Origin: Panax quinquefolius
Taxonomy: Eukaryota > Streptophyta > Magnoliopsida > Apiales > Araliaceae
Assembly (NCBI GenBank): GCA_020205615.1
Contig: CM035170.1
Span: forward strand, 29,951,503 to 30,015,502
Reading direction: 5' to 3'
DNA: 64,000 bases
Numbering within the stretch: the first letter of the stretch is position 1; each line of letters begins with the position of its first letter. The notes below the pieces were generated by a model. That model saw only the letters and a list, made by a program, of their open reading frames with translations. It ran no database searches and was not told where the DNA came from. The position numbers were made by a program, and so were the translations under genes. Shown here one piece after another: positions 11,033-23,034 of the stretch.

Positions 11033-13806
11033 AAGGGTCTGAATGTCTTCGGATAGACGAGTCACTCCTTGGACGAGCTCATTGAGGTTGGTTTGAGTTT
11101 GAGCAATGTCCTCTCAATTTTTCTTGATCAGAGCGTCAGATCGAGCTTCCCTATTTCGGAGGACGGTTAGAACATTGTCAGTCTGTTGTCCTTGGTTGAT
11201 GTAGAATTGTTGGAATTCTTTTACGGTAGTTTACAGATTGATGATGCTTTCCAACAAAAGTTTGTTCTGGGCATTTTGAGCTATTTGTAAGGCAAAAACT
11301 ACTTCTCTGTGTCTTTTAGCTGCTAGAAAGTGAATATCATCCCTGTCCTTTATGCTCTTAACCATTTCCTTGATGATTTCCCTCAGCTTCTTTGTAAGTT
11401 CAGAGTTTAGGGTGTTTGGGAGATTATTTGCAGCACTGATCATTTTTGTCAGCCTGAGATAAATGAGTTCTGTGTGTGCTTCAAGGCTATCATCGATGTC
11501 CTTGATCACTTTCTTGGATACTTCTGTCAACTCAGCTTTGGTAGGCATATCTGAATGTAGTTCACTGAGTTGTGGATTGTTTGAAGGAGGGGATGGTTTC
11601 TTGTATTGATCTTGCCAGGAGTAGAGGGCAAGATCAATGTTGAAGTATTCATTGGAGGATGAAGAGGGAATATCTGATAGAGGGGACTTTGTTTGGGTGT
11701 CTAAAGAGGGTGGCTCTACGATTTGAGCTTGGGACTCTACGATGGGGATAGAGTCAGTAATCGTAGGGATGATGGGAGTTGGGATCAATATGATGTTTGG
11801 CACATTTGGTTCATCAGTTATAGAATTTTGGGATTCTGTAACTAGGGATTGACTTGGTGGATTTAGAACTACTTCCAACTAGCTTGGAAACTCATAAAAT
11901 TGGCTGGAAAAAGACAGTGGTTAGTGATTCACTCTAAAAAGGATTGGGATAGTTAATACCTTATGCACCATTCTTGAGGAGGGACCATTTGTGATAAGCT
12001 TTTTGGCAAAGTTGAAGTTGCCTGGAAATCCATGAGCTAGCACGGAGATGGCTGGATATTCTTTGAAGCTCCAAAATATATGACTCCAGGAGTTTAGAAT
12101 TTGAGCTTAATGAAAAGGCATCATGGGGAGATAGGAGAACAACGGATTATAGAGATAACTCCTATACCTATCATGGCCCACACCTTTGATCTCAAGTTCA
12201 TGATCATCTTTGTCTTCCTCTTCTTCTCTATCTCCTTTTGAGGATTCCACTATTTCAATGACATCCTTTTGACTTTCTTGCTCAGGTTCTCTTTCATTTT
12301 CTACAGGATTAGCTTCTTTTGTTATGAGGATATCATGAGGCTCCCCCTCAACATGATCATTCATCTACAAGACTAGTAGCTCCCTTTCAGCTGAAGCATT
12401 TTCTAAGGTGAGAACTTCAAGTATCTCCCTCTTAGCTGGAGCATTTTCTATGGTGAGAACTTCAGGTATCTCCACCTCAGCTGGAGCTATGTCCTTTTGG
12501 CTTTCTTTGGATAGTTCTTTTTTAGTAGCCATCTTTTTGTCTTCCTCCTTGAGTACTCCTTCATTGACAAGGATGTACTTCTTAACCAATTTTTATCTTT
12601 GTTTTCTAGGCTCAACCACAACTTCAGGATTTTCTTCAGCTCCAGCTCTGTCCTGTTGATCAGTTAGACCATCTGGTGTAACTACTTCCTTGCTTGAGGT
12701 GTTCAGTCCGGTCTCTACGATCGGTAGAGACTCGACGATCGAAGAGACAGATGGCCTCATGGACTTGTGACTGATTTTGTTCTTCTTCAGTAGCTGTGAT
12801 ATGGTAGCTCTATCTTCATCTGCCTAAGCACGCTGTTCTTTTTTTCTTAGGATCCTCAGAGTCTCAATATCAGAGGACTCTATAGGTATATCAGTGGTAG
12901 ACCCTTGAGGTTCTTCTACCATCCTAGTCTTTAGCTTTCTGTTGCCCTTGCTTTTTCTAACAAGGGCAGTGGGTTCTCCCTTATTGATTTCTTCCTCTTC
13001 TTCTTCAGTCTCTTTGACGACTGACATGTTTCTTAGAATCCCTGATTCCTTTAGATCACCAGTTCTTCCACTGGACTCAGTCATCTTGAGTACATTTTTA
13101 GCTGGGTTCCTTTTCCAGTTTCAAACTGTTGCTGGGTCATTCATCTATTTGGATTGATGGACTCTCCTTCATCATCCTCAATCTTATCACCCAGAACAGA
13201 CTATAGGATGATGCTTATAAATCGCCCGTAGAGCATCTTTTGAGAACCCTTTGTCTTTTTTGAGCTTAGGATCCATTTTCCTATCCATTCAAGTAGTAGA
13301 GCTCCATAGTTAAGCTGTATCCCATAACTTGTGATAGTTATGAGGTTTAGCTGCACCTCATTTACAGAATCGTGGCCAGAGCTTTTGCAGCATATACACT
13401 TCCCAGTAATATCGGCCAAAAATTCATACCTCTTAGCAAATTCCTTTTTCTTGTATCCTTTGACAGTGGGGAATTTTTTGTGATGCATCTTCTTAAGTCC
13501 TTCATGGAAATCAATGCCTTCTAAAAACCAAAAACCTTCAGATTTGAAGCCTAGGGCTAGGTTGATGTTCTTAGCCTTTAGCTTTATTTCCACGTCCTTG
13601 ACTCTCGTCTTGAAGACTTCATTTTCGAACGCCCCATTCTTGTAGAATTCTTTTATTAGCTTAGGGTAGATCCATGTGCTCGTACCCAGAGCGTCTTCGA
13701 GACCTGCCTTCTTTATCAATGTCAGAATCTTGTGAAATTTGGTTTCAGCGATTTTAAACTCATCGAAGCATAGTTTGTAGCCAGAGATGACGTTGGAGGC
13801 TGCCAT
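11033..13806 (-). pseudogene. Copia-2 ORF3
   Basis: Reads leftward from ATG 13806. The first open part (to 13201) holds the plant-transposon-protein-like region: GTSTWIYPKLIKEFYKNG, a YEFLADITGKCICCKS segment and LNYGALLLEWIGKWI. Next come charged low-complexity pieces (13084-12824, 12589-12107) with long Glu/Lys/Asp runs, a middle region, and a helical segment (11878-11231) rich in heptad-like Leu/Ile/Lys/Glu, a likely coiled coil. Internal stops break it into at least five ORFs. The basic Arg/Gln/Ser tail found in Copia-3 is lost at the 11033 junction. The product is of unknown role. Confidence 0.7.
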
Positions 13807-14049
13807 TGATTTCTTTGCAAGAAATATGGTTGTCTGAACTTTCTTAAGGGTTAGGGTTTCTGCGTGTAGAGAGAGAGGAGAGTGATAATCTTTTTAAACT
13901 TCTAATTTCAAAAAGGCGTTTTCAAACTGTACTTGTAACTTCCCTCTCTCCATTTTTTTTAGTGGGGCAGGTGTCAAATTCTGCTTGGCTCTACGAATTT
14001 GACTGAGGAGGATTGTACTGATTTGCCCTTAGCTCCTTCTGAGCTAATG

Positions 14050-14535
14050 TGTTAATAGGGAGGACTACGATCGTTGAGGTGGCCTTTGTGATTGTTGAGT
14101 CTGCTTTGCATTCGTCGAGTCAGAACTACGATCGTCATTTCTGCTCAACAATCGTCATGTCTGCTCAGTAGTCATCGTATCTGAACTACGATCATCGAGT
14201 CTGGACTGCAATCGTCGTGTCTGCTCAGCAATCGTCGTGTCTGAACTACGATCATCGAGTCTGTTTGGATCCTTGTGATGAGTTTTTGACTTAGCATTCT
14301 TTGAAGGTAACTCAGGAAGGGCCAACCTCATAGATTGAATCAAGGGTTAGGTTTGTTCCTGAGGCTCTTATCAGAGGGATTGCTTTGTTTTGAACTTTCT
14401 CATCACAGGTTGCTCCCTTATTTTGTTGATGGGGCTTCTGCCATCATTGAGTCTGCACGATCATTGTCTTTTATGTCACTTCAGTTCTACGATCATGGAC
14501 TTCCTTTGATCACGTCTATGATTTCGAACATATCC
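14050..14535. repeat. Minisatellite, 20-bp unit (Copia-2 spacer)
   Basis: Copies of CGATCGTCGAGTCTGCTCAG-like units cluster at 14060-14260, with further loose copies near 14445-14510. It is in the same place, between RNase H and ORF3, as at 9353-9600 and 46200-46640. Between the blocks lies ordinary spacer DNA with no supported ORF. Confidence 0.75.
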
Positions 14536-14574
14536 TTTATATATGTATGGTTAGCACAAATTAGAGCATATTTT

Positions 14575-15229
14575 TCATGGTTGTAAGCTAAGCATACCTA
14601 GCTCACTTATTAACTTGTTAAACTTGGATTCATCTAGAGGCTTTATAAAGACATTAGCAAGTTGATTTTCAGTAGGGATATATTGTAAAGATATAGTTCC
14701 ATTTTGCATATGATCCCTAATGAAGTGATACCTTATTTCTATATGCTTAGTCCTGGAATGCATGACAGGATTATGAGTTATTGCTATGGCACTTGTGTTA
14801 CCACAGTGAATAGGTATGGATTTGAATTCAAACCCCTAATCTGCTAGCTTATTTTTCATCCATAGATCTCGAGTACAAAGAAATTGTCAAGCAATGTATT
14901 CAATTTTCCGCAATTAAGTAGATAATCGAGTTTTGCTTCTTGCTAAACCAGGACACAAGTCTATTTTCTAGCAATTGATAGGTGCCACTGGTACTCTTTC
15001 TATCTATTTTGCAGCCTTCAAAATCAACATCTGTGTATCCTGCTAGTTCAAATGAGGACTCCTTGGGATACCAAAGCCCCAAGTGAGGTGTACCCTTGAG
15101 ATATCTGAAAATCCTCTTTACAACAATTAAATGTGATTCTTTAGGATTAGCCTGAAATCTAGCATAAATACATGTTGCAAACATTATATCTGGTCTACTG
15201 GCAGTTAGATATAAAAGAGAGATTATCAT
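14575..15229 (-). pseudogene. pol: Copia-2 RNase H
   Basis: C-terminal part of the copia polyprotein. The segment SLLYLTASRPDIMFAT leads into the RNase H fold, with DVDFEGCKIDRKSTSG and the terminal HSRTKHIEIRYHFIRDH and LGMLSLQP stop. A frameshift and in-frame stops near 14900-14765 break it. It follows RT after a frame change at about 15230-15365. Confidence 0.85.
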
Positions 15230-15364
15230 ACCTCTTTATTGAGTTATATCAATACTTTTACCTTTTTCATCTTTGTCAAGCTTAGTTGTAGGAGCAATTA
15301 GAGTTTTCATGGGAGAGGCTGATTCCTTGCCATACTTCTTAAGTAAATCTTTGATGTACTTGGC

Positions 15365-16054
15365 TTAGTTTATGAAGATCTCCTCATCAATTTGCCTTAC
15401 TTGTAGTCTAAGAAAGAAATTCAGCTCACCCATCATACTCATTTCAAACTTGCTCTGCATAAGCTTGGAGAATCTCTTGCATAACTTTTCATCAATAGAA
15501 CAAAAAATAATATCATCAACATATATTTGAACCAATAAGACTTTTTCTTTATGCTTTCTAAGAAATAGTGTGGTATCTACTCTACCACTAGTGAACCCAT
15601 TTTTAATAAGAAAGTTAGTTAGTATTTCATTCCATGCTCTAGGTGCTTGTTTAAGACCATATACGGCTTTGTCTAATCTATACACATAATTAGAAAGAGA
15701 TGGATTGATGAAACCTGGAGGTTGCTCTACATAGACTTCTTCTTGAAGTTCTCCATTCAGGAATGCACTTTTGACATCCATCTGGAAGACCTTGAATTTC
15801 ATGTGAACAACAAAGGCAAGGTATATTCTAATGGCTTCTAGGCTGGCAACAGATGAAAATGTCTCATCATAGTCAATGCCTTCTTCCTGAGAGTAACCCT
15901 TGGCCACCAGTCTTGCCTTATTCCTTATAATTACTCCATCTTCATCCATCTTGTTACTGAAGACCCACTTAGTTCCAATGACAAGATGACTTTTTGGTCT
16001 TGGTACCAATATCCATACTTTGCTTCTTTCAAACTGATTAAGTTCTTCTTGCAT
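15365..16054 (-). pseudogene. pol: Copia-2 reverse transcriptase
   Basis: Longest intact pol stretch here, about 229 codons open. It includes the RVT_2 core: [41 protein letters not shown] with the motif A Asp, and YVDDIIFCS with the catalytic double Asp. The YxDD motif is intact, but the gene is disconnected by stops on both sides. It would copy the element RNA into cDNA within the virus-like particle. Confidence 0.88.
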
Positions 16055-16252
16055 GGCTTCTATCTAGCTGGAGTCTTCCATAGCATCCTCTATCTTCTTA
16101 GGTTCCATTTGTAACAGGAAGCTTAGATAAAAACATTCATTTTGGGTGGCAGCTCTTGTTTTGACTCTTGCACTAGGATCTCCAATGATTAAATTTCGAG
16201 TATGATCTCTTGCCCATCTATTTCTTGTTGGGACATCTGTCCTGATGCCTTC

Positions 16253-17295
16253 TTATCTTAGGTCTTCAAGATTTATTTCTTCTTCTTCGTGTGGAGGTTC
16301 GTTGTCTGGCATAGGCCTCTCTACGGTCTCATTTCCTTGCTCAACGATTTCATTATCTGGCACTACGATCGTAGTGTTTAGCTCGACGACCTCATTCATA
16401 GTGTCTGAACTGTCGGTTGTAGTGTCTTGAAGCACTATTTTGTCTAAGTTTGTCTCATCAAATATGATGTGAATTGAGACTTCAACACTCAGTGTCTTCT
16501 TGTTAAACACTCTATAGGCTTTACTGTCTGTGGCATATCCAAGAAAGATTCCTTTGTCTGACTTGGGTTCAAACTTTGTCAAGTACTGCTTTCCATTGTT
16601 GAGAATGTAGCAAGCACAGCCGAATACATGAAAGTAGTTGACACTTGGCTTTCTTCCTTGCCACAGTTCATAGGGAGTCTTCAATCGTAGAGTGTATGAG
16701 TGATCTGTTATGAGTGTATCATGCAGTGTTGATAGCTTTTGCTTAGAAGTATTCAGGCAGATGGGCTACTGCTAGTAGAGTTCTTCCAGCTTCTATCAAA
16801 GTTCTGTTCTTTCTCTCAGCTACTCTATTTTGTTAAGGAGTTCGTGGAGCTGAGAAGTTATGACTGATGCCATTGTTTGTGCAGAACTAGTCCATTTCAG
16901 AGAACTCGAATTCTCTGCCATGATCACTCCTTATAGCCTTGATTTTCTCTCATTTCTCGTTCATCACCAACCTGAACATCTTGATCAGTTGGGAGCTTGT
17001 TTCATCCTTTTAGAAAGAATACCCATGTGAACCTAGTGTAGTCGTCGACTATAACTAGTGAGTATCTTTTCCCTCTGAGACTTGTTGTTAGAATTGGCCC
17101 AAATAGATCCATGTGGAGCAACTGCAGGGGCTTGTCGATTGAGTTGGTAGTTTTGCTCTTGAATGAGCTTCTGGTTTGCTTTCCAAGCTGACAGACATTG
17201 CATGACCTTTCTTTGACGAAGCTGAACTTGTGTAAGCCTGCAACAAGATCTTTTGAGGCCAGTTTGGACAATCTTTTGAAGTTTAAATGAGACAA
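16253..17295 (-). pseudogene. pol: Copia-2 integrase
   Basis: The N-terminal zinc region (SHLNF ... CNVCQLGK) and first catalytic Asp (LHMDLFGP) lie at 17295-17002. The central RSDHGREF Asp and VAERKN Glu lie downstream in broken frames. The C-terminal part (TPYELWQGRKPSV, FGCACYILNN) lies at 16684-16253. The D-D-E residues are all recognisable, but stops separate them. The palindrome CACTACGATCGTAGTG at 16361-16376 sits in the linker toward RT. Confidence 0.85.
16361..16376. other. 16-bp perfect palindrome CACTACGATCGTAGTG
   Basis: A perfect palindrome in the integrase-RT linker. Copia-3 has ACTACGATCGTAGT at 54632-54645. Half-sites (CACTACGATC, CTCTACGATC) are dispersed through the LTRs and ORF3 of all three copies. 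Whether it binds a protein is unknown. Confidence 0.7.
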
Positions 17296-17468
17296 TTGTC
17301 TATGCTATAACCAGCTAATTTCTTCAGATGCTTTAGCCAAAAAACATATTGTTTCATCTAAGCTTAGCTGTCTAAGATTCACTGTGTAGACATTTCCTTC
17401 TCTTGTTTCAGTTAGCTTTACAGCAGATGTCTTCAAATCTCCGACTTAACACTGATTTTTGAGGAATG

Positions 17469-17741
17469 TTACTTGATGGCCCTTGTCGCACAGAGTTGGC
17501 TAATGCTCAGAAGATTATGTTGTAGTCCTTCCACATAGGCCACTTTACTGAAGGATACTGCAGCATATCCAGTTGAGCCATATCCTCTTGTCTTGCCAGA
17601 GCCATTGTCTCCAAAGATGATTGAAGGACCCTCATTCTCTATGTAGTTAGACAGAAGGGCTTTATCCCCAGTCATGTGCCTTGAGCATCCACTGTCCAGA
17701 TACCAGGTCGTGATCGTGGAGCTCTTTTCATGTGATAACAT
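17469..17741 (-). pseudogene. pol: Copia-2 protease
   Basis: Aspartic protease of copia type: WYLDSGCSRHMTGDK carries the active-site Asp, followed by FGDNGSGKTRGYG and LLSISQLC. In this copy the reading frame breaks soon after ISQLC. It would cleave the polyprotein. It directly follows the gag zinc knuckle. Confidence 0.87.
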
Positions 17742-19871
17742 TAAACCTTAATTTTGGTACCCATATTTGCATGGGTCCTACTATGTTAGTGCCCTTGGGG
17801 ACCCAAATCTGCTTGATCTTGGGTCTTACATATATTGAATTATAATAGCACTTTGCAGCCTTGTGACCAAATTTATTGCACACAAAACATCTAGTATGAT
17901 GCATGCCTGTGTGTGTGTGAGAATTCATCCTCTATTTGAACTTATGTGGTTCTTTAGTCATTCTTCTGTTAAACTGATTTTCCTTCTTCCACGTTTCCTT
18001 GGGTTTCATGAATTGTGAGGAGTGTACCTTACCTCTACTGTACCTTCCTAGTTGATTCGTAGAGTTGGTTTTACTTGACTCTACGATCCTTCGAGGTTGG
18101 TGAGTAGTGGATGGGTTACTCTTCTCTTTTCTGAAGCCCAGGCCAGTATGAGATCCTTTACTCCTTGGAGTATGGATTGAATTAGTAGAACAGGGTTGGG
18201 ATGGTTCTTCCTTTTGTGAGGATTTCATAAATGTAATGCCTCTACTAAAACTTGAAGCATTACTAGTGCTAGTTTCCTTTATCTTTTCCACACATGGCTC
18301 TGAGGTGGATCCCCCAAAGCCTAAGCCTGTTCTGTCAGATGCACTTCTCTGACCGGAGAACAGGGAGTCCATGGATGATGATGATTTATTCCATGTAGAG
18401 ATAGTCTTTTCTAGTTCCTCAATTTTAGAGGTTAAACTAGACTCTCTTTGTGTATTGAGCTCATTGGTCTGTTTTAAGAGCTCATTCTCAGCCTCAAGCT
18501 TGGAGAAAGAGTTAGTATTTAGAAGGGTTGTTTCCAGTTCTTCTTGAACTTTCTTTTTCTCCTTTTGAAGAAGTGAATAATCCTTCGATAGAACTCTAAA
18601 TCATTTCATGTTTTGATGCAGATTAGTTGTTATGCCATGCAGTGCAGTTCTCAAATCATCAATGTCTACATCAAGAGATTTAAAGTTAAATACCTCATCG
18701 ATACTTACTTCATGTATGTTGGAGTTCAGTTTGTCCTTTGCATGTTTGGCCATCAGGCACATATTTGCCATTTGAGGATCTTCATCATCTCTAGAATCGG
18801 GAGTTGAGTCATTGTCTGAGTCACTCCACGATCCTCCAGCTATAAGGCCTTTGTCTCTCTTTTGAGACCTTTTGTTGCCTTTGTATTCCTTCTTTGGATG
18901 TGATTTCTTCTTTAGCTCTTCTCTGAGAGGTTTATTACAGTTGGCAATGAAATGGCGGTCTTCTTGCTTGATTGTAGATAGATCATTCATTTGCTTCTGG
19001 TCAGTGAATTCTTGACCTTCTTTGGTTTGCTGGTTTTCTCTTGACGCATGAACCTTCTGAGTCTTTTTACCAGCATAGCAAAGTCCTCATCATCATCTTC
19101 ATCATAGTCAGAGTCAATTTCAGTATTGACCTTGGAGGTACTTTTAGTTGCTTTGAGAGCAACACCCTTATCCTTTTTTTTCCTTCTGATAGAGTTTCTT
19201 CTCGTTGAGTCAGCTCTAATTCGTATGTAAGAAGGTTGCCATATAACTGTTGAACAATCATCTCATGGAGATTCTTTGACTCTCTAATAGTAGTGGTTTT
19301 GGCATCCCACCTGCTTGGTAAGGCTCTTATGAACTTTATGATTAGATCTTTGTTTGGATAGATCTTTCCATAGGCTCGTAGAGAGTTGAGCAGAATGTTG
19401 AATCTCTCGTAGGTGGAAGTGACGTTTTCTCCTTGAACGTGTGCAAACATTTCATATTGATGTGTCAGGAGAGATTGTTTATTTTCTCTGACTTCCTCAA
19501 TTCCTTCATGCATGATGAGCAGTGCTTCCCAAACCTCCTTTGATATTTTGATATTGACCATATTTTCGAACAGATCGTCTTCTAAAGATTGAAACAAAAT
19601 GTTTTTGGCCTTCTTGTCGAGTTGAATAACTCTCTTCTAGTTGTCAGTCCATTCTTCTTTGACTTTGATTTGTATTCTATTTAGGTCATCTGTAGTTGGT
19701 GCAAGCTTTTGTTGGAACGTAGGGCCTATTTTGAACAATTTCAAATAGATCTTCATCTATTGAGTCCATGTATGCTTGCATCCAAACTTTTCAGTTTGTG
19801 AATTTATCTTTGTTGCACATTGGTGGCTTGCTGCCTCCTCCAGTCCTTGATTCGCTTGGTAAGTATGCCAT
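17728..19871 (-). pseudogene. gag: Copia-2 gag
   Basis: Start codon at 19871 in the conserved MAYLPSESRTGG context. The UBN2-type gag region follows (FQSLEDDLFENMVN, LLTHQYEMFAHV at 19597-19067), then a Lys/Asp/Glu-rich segment (18990-18601), a Ser/Thr-rich segment (18372-17932) and a CCHC zinc knuckle CFVCNKFGHKAAKC (17928-17728). A second, upstream knuckle is decayed to an isolated HFIANC. Stops and frameshifts occur throughout, including just after the start. The capsid function is lost. Confidence 0.82.
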
Positions 19872-19910
19872 TGGATATACTTAAGCTTTGTAGGCTATAT
19901 AATAGAACCT

Positions 19911-19922
19911 GCTTTGATACCA
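19911..19922 (-). other. Primer binding site of Copia-2
   Basis: On the minus strand this reads TGGTATCAAAGC, one change from the common plant tRNA-iMet PBS TGGTATCAGAGC, two bases inside the 5' LTR. It fixes element orientation. Confidence 0.82.
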
Positions 19923-19924
19923 AT

Positions 19925-20442
19925 TGTTAGTTCCCGGAGGCATAATAGTTATCTAGAAGGGGGGGGGGGGGGTTTAATAGATATTTAAAAATCTTTTCGT
20001 TTTAACTTGTTAGTTGAAAATGATTAAAACAAAGAGGAATTAATATTTGTTTTAATCTCCTTTGAGATATAGTGAGTTTATGAGAGTGAGACAGTTATAG
20101 AAGTTATGCCAGTTATAACAGTTATAGCAAGAATGTAATAGAACAACAGTTTTAAGTGGTTCAGAGCACTTAAAGCTCCTAGTCCACTCTTCTACTCCTC
20201 GAGTAGGAAATCCACTAAGGATGTCTTTTACACTTTCTGAATCTCTGATTCCTTCTGACCAAGTTAGCCTAGAACTTCTTAGTTCACTCTTGAACTCTTC
20301 AAGTCCCAGCAGACTTGGTTCTTCACGATTCACTTTGAACTCTTCAAGTCCTTTGGAACTCATACTTCAGATTGATTAGAACTTTGTTGAGTTCTTGGTC
20401 AAAAGAGCTTGTTGTCAATCACTTGTTGAAAGAACTGAGTAG
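19925..20442 (-). repeat. Copia-2 5' LTR, U5 part
   Basis: TGTTAGTTCCCGGAGG start with a run of 14 G at about 19969-19982, collinear with the LTR at 41124. It stops after GAACTGAGTAG at 20442, where gypsy sequence starts. The remainder of this LTR is at 30161-30554. Confidence 0.87.
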
Positions 20443-21806
20443 TTTGTTTTCATATTCCTAAGCACTTCGTTATTGAACTCAAGCAAATAAACCATTGTAG
20501 TCAAACATTTTCATATCACGTGAAGTCATTCGTTTATTACGGATGTCAAGTTTTCTTAGTCCATGTTATGGATTTGAATAAAGACACGCCGATTTGAATA
20601 ATATTCTTGTTGTTATTGATTTTTTCCCGACGTATTTTCTCAAGAATTTCTTGGCTTAATCCCAAAGCTCGATATTAAATTTTGTTGAACCCAGACAAAA
20701 CTCATTTCTAAAATCTCATATCGAATGGCTCCTATTGAACTTCAGAGTTAAAAATTCAACTATAGAATTTGGTACCGAGCTTTTATCTGTGACTTCCTTT
20801 GTGGAATTCACCTAAGCTGCACTCTCTATAGGGACGTCATATTCGTGCGATAGTAAATCGATAGGTGTCATTGTGACGACTTTATCCAAGATTGGGATAT
20901 GAGTCACGGTTGAGAGCAACCTAAGTCGAGAATCGAAATACGTAGCTTTTCAGGCTTAGTTGGTTATTATCGAGATTCGTTGAAGGATATTCTCGAATCG
21001 CTATTCCATTATCGCAAATTGACTCGTAGAGATACAAAATTCGAATGGAGCAAGGAATATGGGAAGAGCTTCAAGAACTCAAGAGGAGACTCATTTCAAA
21101 GACATGTTCGACCATGCCATCCTCGAAAAGCGAACGTGGTAGCCGACGTGTTGAGTAGAAGATCGTATACAAGTACTGAGTACAATATTGTCAAAGACTC
21201 ATTTCGTATAATATACAAATAATAGAGATGGAGATGAAAATTCTAGGTACCCACGTGATGATATACTTAAGTACGTGATGATATACGAGTATAATCGACT
21301 TTAATCGATAAAGTTAAAGTCGCTCAAGCTACACACCGAGCTGATGAATTTGAAGAAGGAGGTGCAAGAAGTTGTTATTTTAAAAGCGAGAATCGGTGAG
21401 GTGAGGAAAGCTCAAATCTTCGATTTATTAATCCATTTGAAATTCTCGATCGAATAGGAACTGTGGCCTATAGACTCGCTTTTACCACCAAGTATGACGC
21501 GTGTTCATAACGCTTTTCACGTATCAATGTTACGTAAATATGTGGACGACCCAAACACGTCATCGAGTTAGAACCGGACGAGATAGCCAAGACTTAACGA
21601 CGAGGAGGTACTGCCAAGATTTTGTAGAGGAAAGAACACGACCTATGTATCGAGGTTATACCATAAGTTAAAGTTTTGTGGAGAAACCATGCTATTGAGG
21701 AAATGACGGGAGTTGGAAACGAAAATGAAAGCGAGGTATCTTTACCTTTTCAAACATCAGTATCGATACGCCAATTTCGAGGACGAAATTTCATAAGGAG
21801 GGAGGT
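20443..21806 (+). pseudogene. Gypsy-2 internal fragment A (pol remains)
   Basis: Carries decayed pieces in order: the post-protease region (near 20450-20590), the RT C-terminal/RNase H linker (RDTKFEWSKEYGKSF, 21015-21065), RKANVVADVLSRRS (21125-21160), and the polyprotein C-terminus near 21460-21780. It ends in GAAATTTCATAAGGAGGGAGGT, a polypurine tract. The RT catalytic core and the integrase core are missing, and the joins match those of the second copy. Not functional. Confidence 0.7.
21791..21806 (+). other. Polypurine tract before LTR-A
   Basis: AAGGAGGGAGGT immediately before TGTAAGACCCC, as expected for plus-strand primer formation in a plus-strand gypsy element. The same tract is at about 27520-27534, before LTR-B. 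Confidence 0.75.
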
Positions 21807-23024
21807 TGTAAGACCCCAAATTTTTTAAATAAAAGGAATTTCCTTTATTTATTATTTTGAAATAGTAAGGGTTGATTTGATTAATGTGGATAGTTAATGG
21901 GTTAAATACGCAAATATTTCAAAATAAGCAAGTGGTTATAAAATATTCATTTTTGTTGGGAATATTCGTTTTGGTCGTGGAATATTCGCATCGCTTGGGA
22001 ATATTCGCATTTACCTGCCAGCAGCCCATGTGTGGGCCCATAACGGAAAGCGATTGGATGAGGAAAACGACAAAGTTTGGGTGGTTATAAATAACTTGGC
22101 GTAGTTATACCGTTAAGACATTGAATACCCTATGGTTAAAATATAAGAATACGCGTGGTCGCACAAAGAAGATTACCAGAGCACATTGCAGATTGTTGAA
22201 TTATTGATCCTTACGTAAGATGGCACTATACTCAATAATTTTCATGTAGAGTTAATGCTCAATATTTTATTTTATTGATTCAATAATTGCTGCGTTGATA
22301 TTTTATATTATTGTTGTTCAATAATTGTCATCGCACAAAGATTTCCCATTATCGATCAATAATTCATATTATTTGAATAATATTAGATAGATAGCATTAT
22401 TGGCAAATGTCTAGAAAGTTCTGGCATCAAGGAGAGGTTTGGTCACCTAATTATGCCAAGAAGGAGAAATCCTTATCGGAAAGCCCCTCTTTCCCGGGAA
22501 ATGTTGGTCATTATAAATGTGATTCTGTAATATTATTTGTGAATAATTAATTATTGATTCATATGATAAGGAAATATTTATTTTATATGAATATAAATGA
22601 TGGATTTATTTATGTGGTTATTAATGAAGGAATTAATGTTGAGGTGTTTTATCAAGATTTTATCGGATTAGAGGTATTAAAAATCAAATCGGGGTTTTGA
22701 GATATATCATGGGGTTATAATTTTTAATCCCAAATAGTTGGATTGTGGTAATTTTTGGGTATGTTATACATACATAAGTTGAGTATATGTCCACAAATTT
22801 TGAACCGTTAAAAATGCACGAATGATTTGTTGTGAATTTTAAGAGGTGTCCGATTCTAAATTAGGGTTATAATTGATTTTGGTGGAAAATTCTAGAATTG
22901 AGTGGGCCCCACTTGTGGTTGGTGAAAAAATGTGCTGAATTTTATTTCAAATGTGGTGGGTGGCAATAGTAGCAGTAAAGCCATCATGGTAGGTGTCAAG
23001 TCTGGCTTCAGGGCTAACATTTTC

Positions 23025-23034
23025 CTATAAATAG
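23025..23034 (+). promoter_or_regulatory. TATA box of LTR-A
   Basis: CTATAAATAG, shared exactly with LTR-B (28752-28761) and on the other strand in the LTRs at 36675, 49918 and 53170. Confidence 0.7.
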
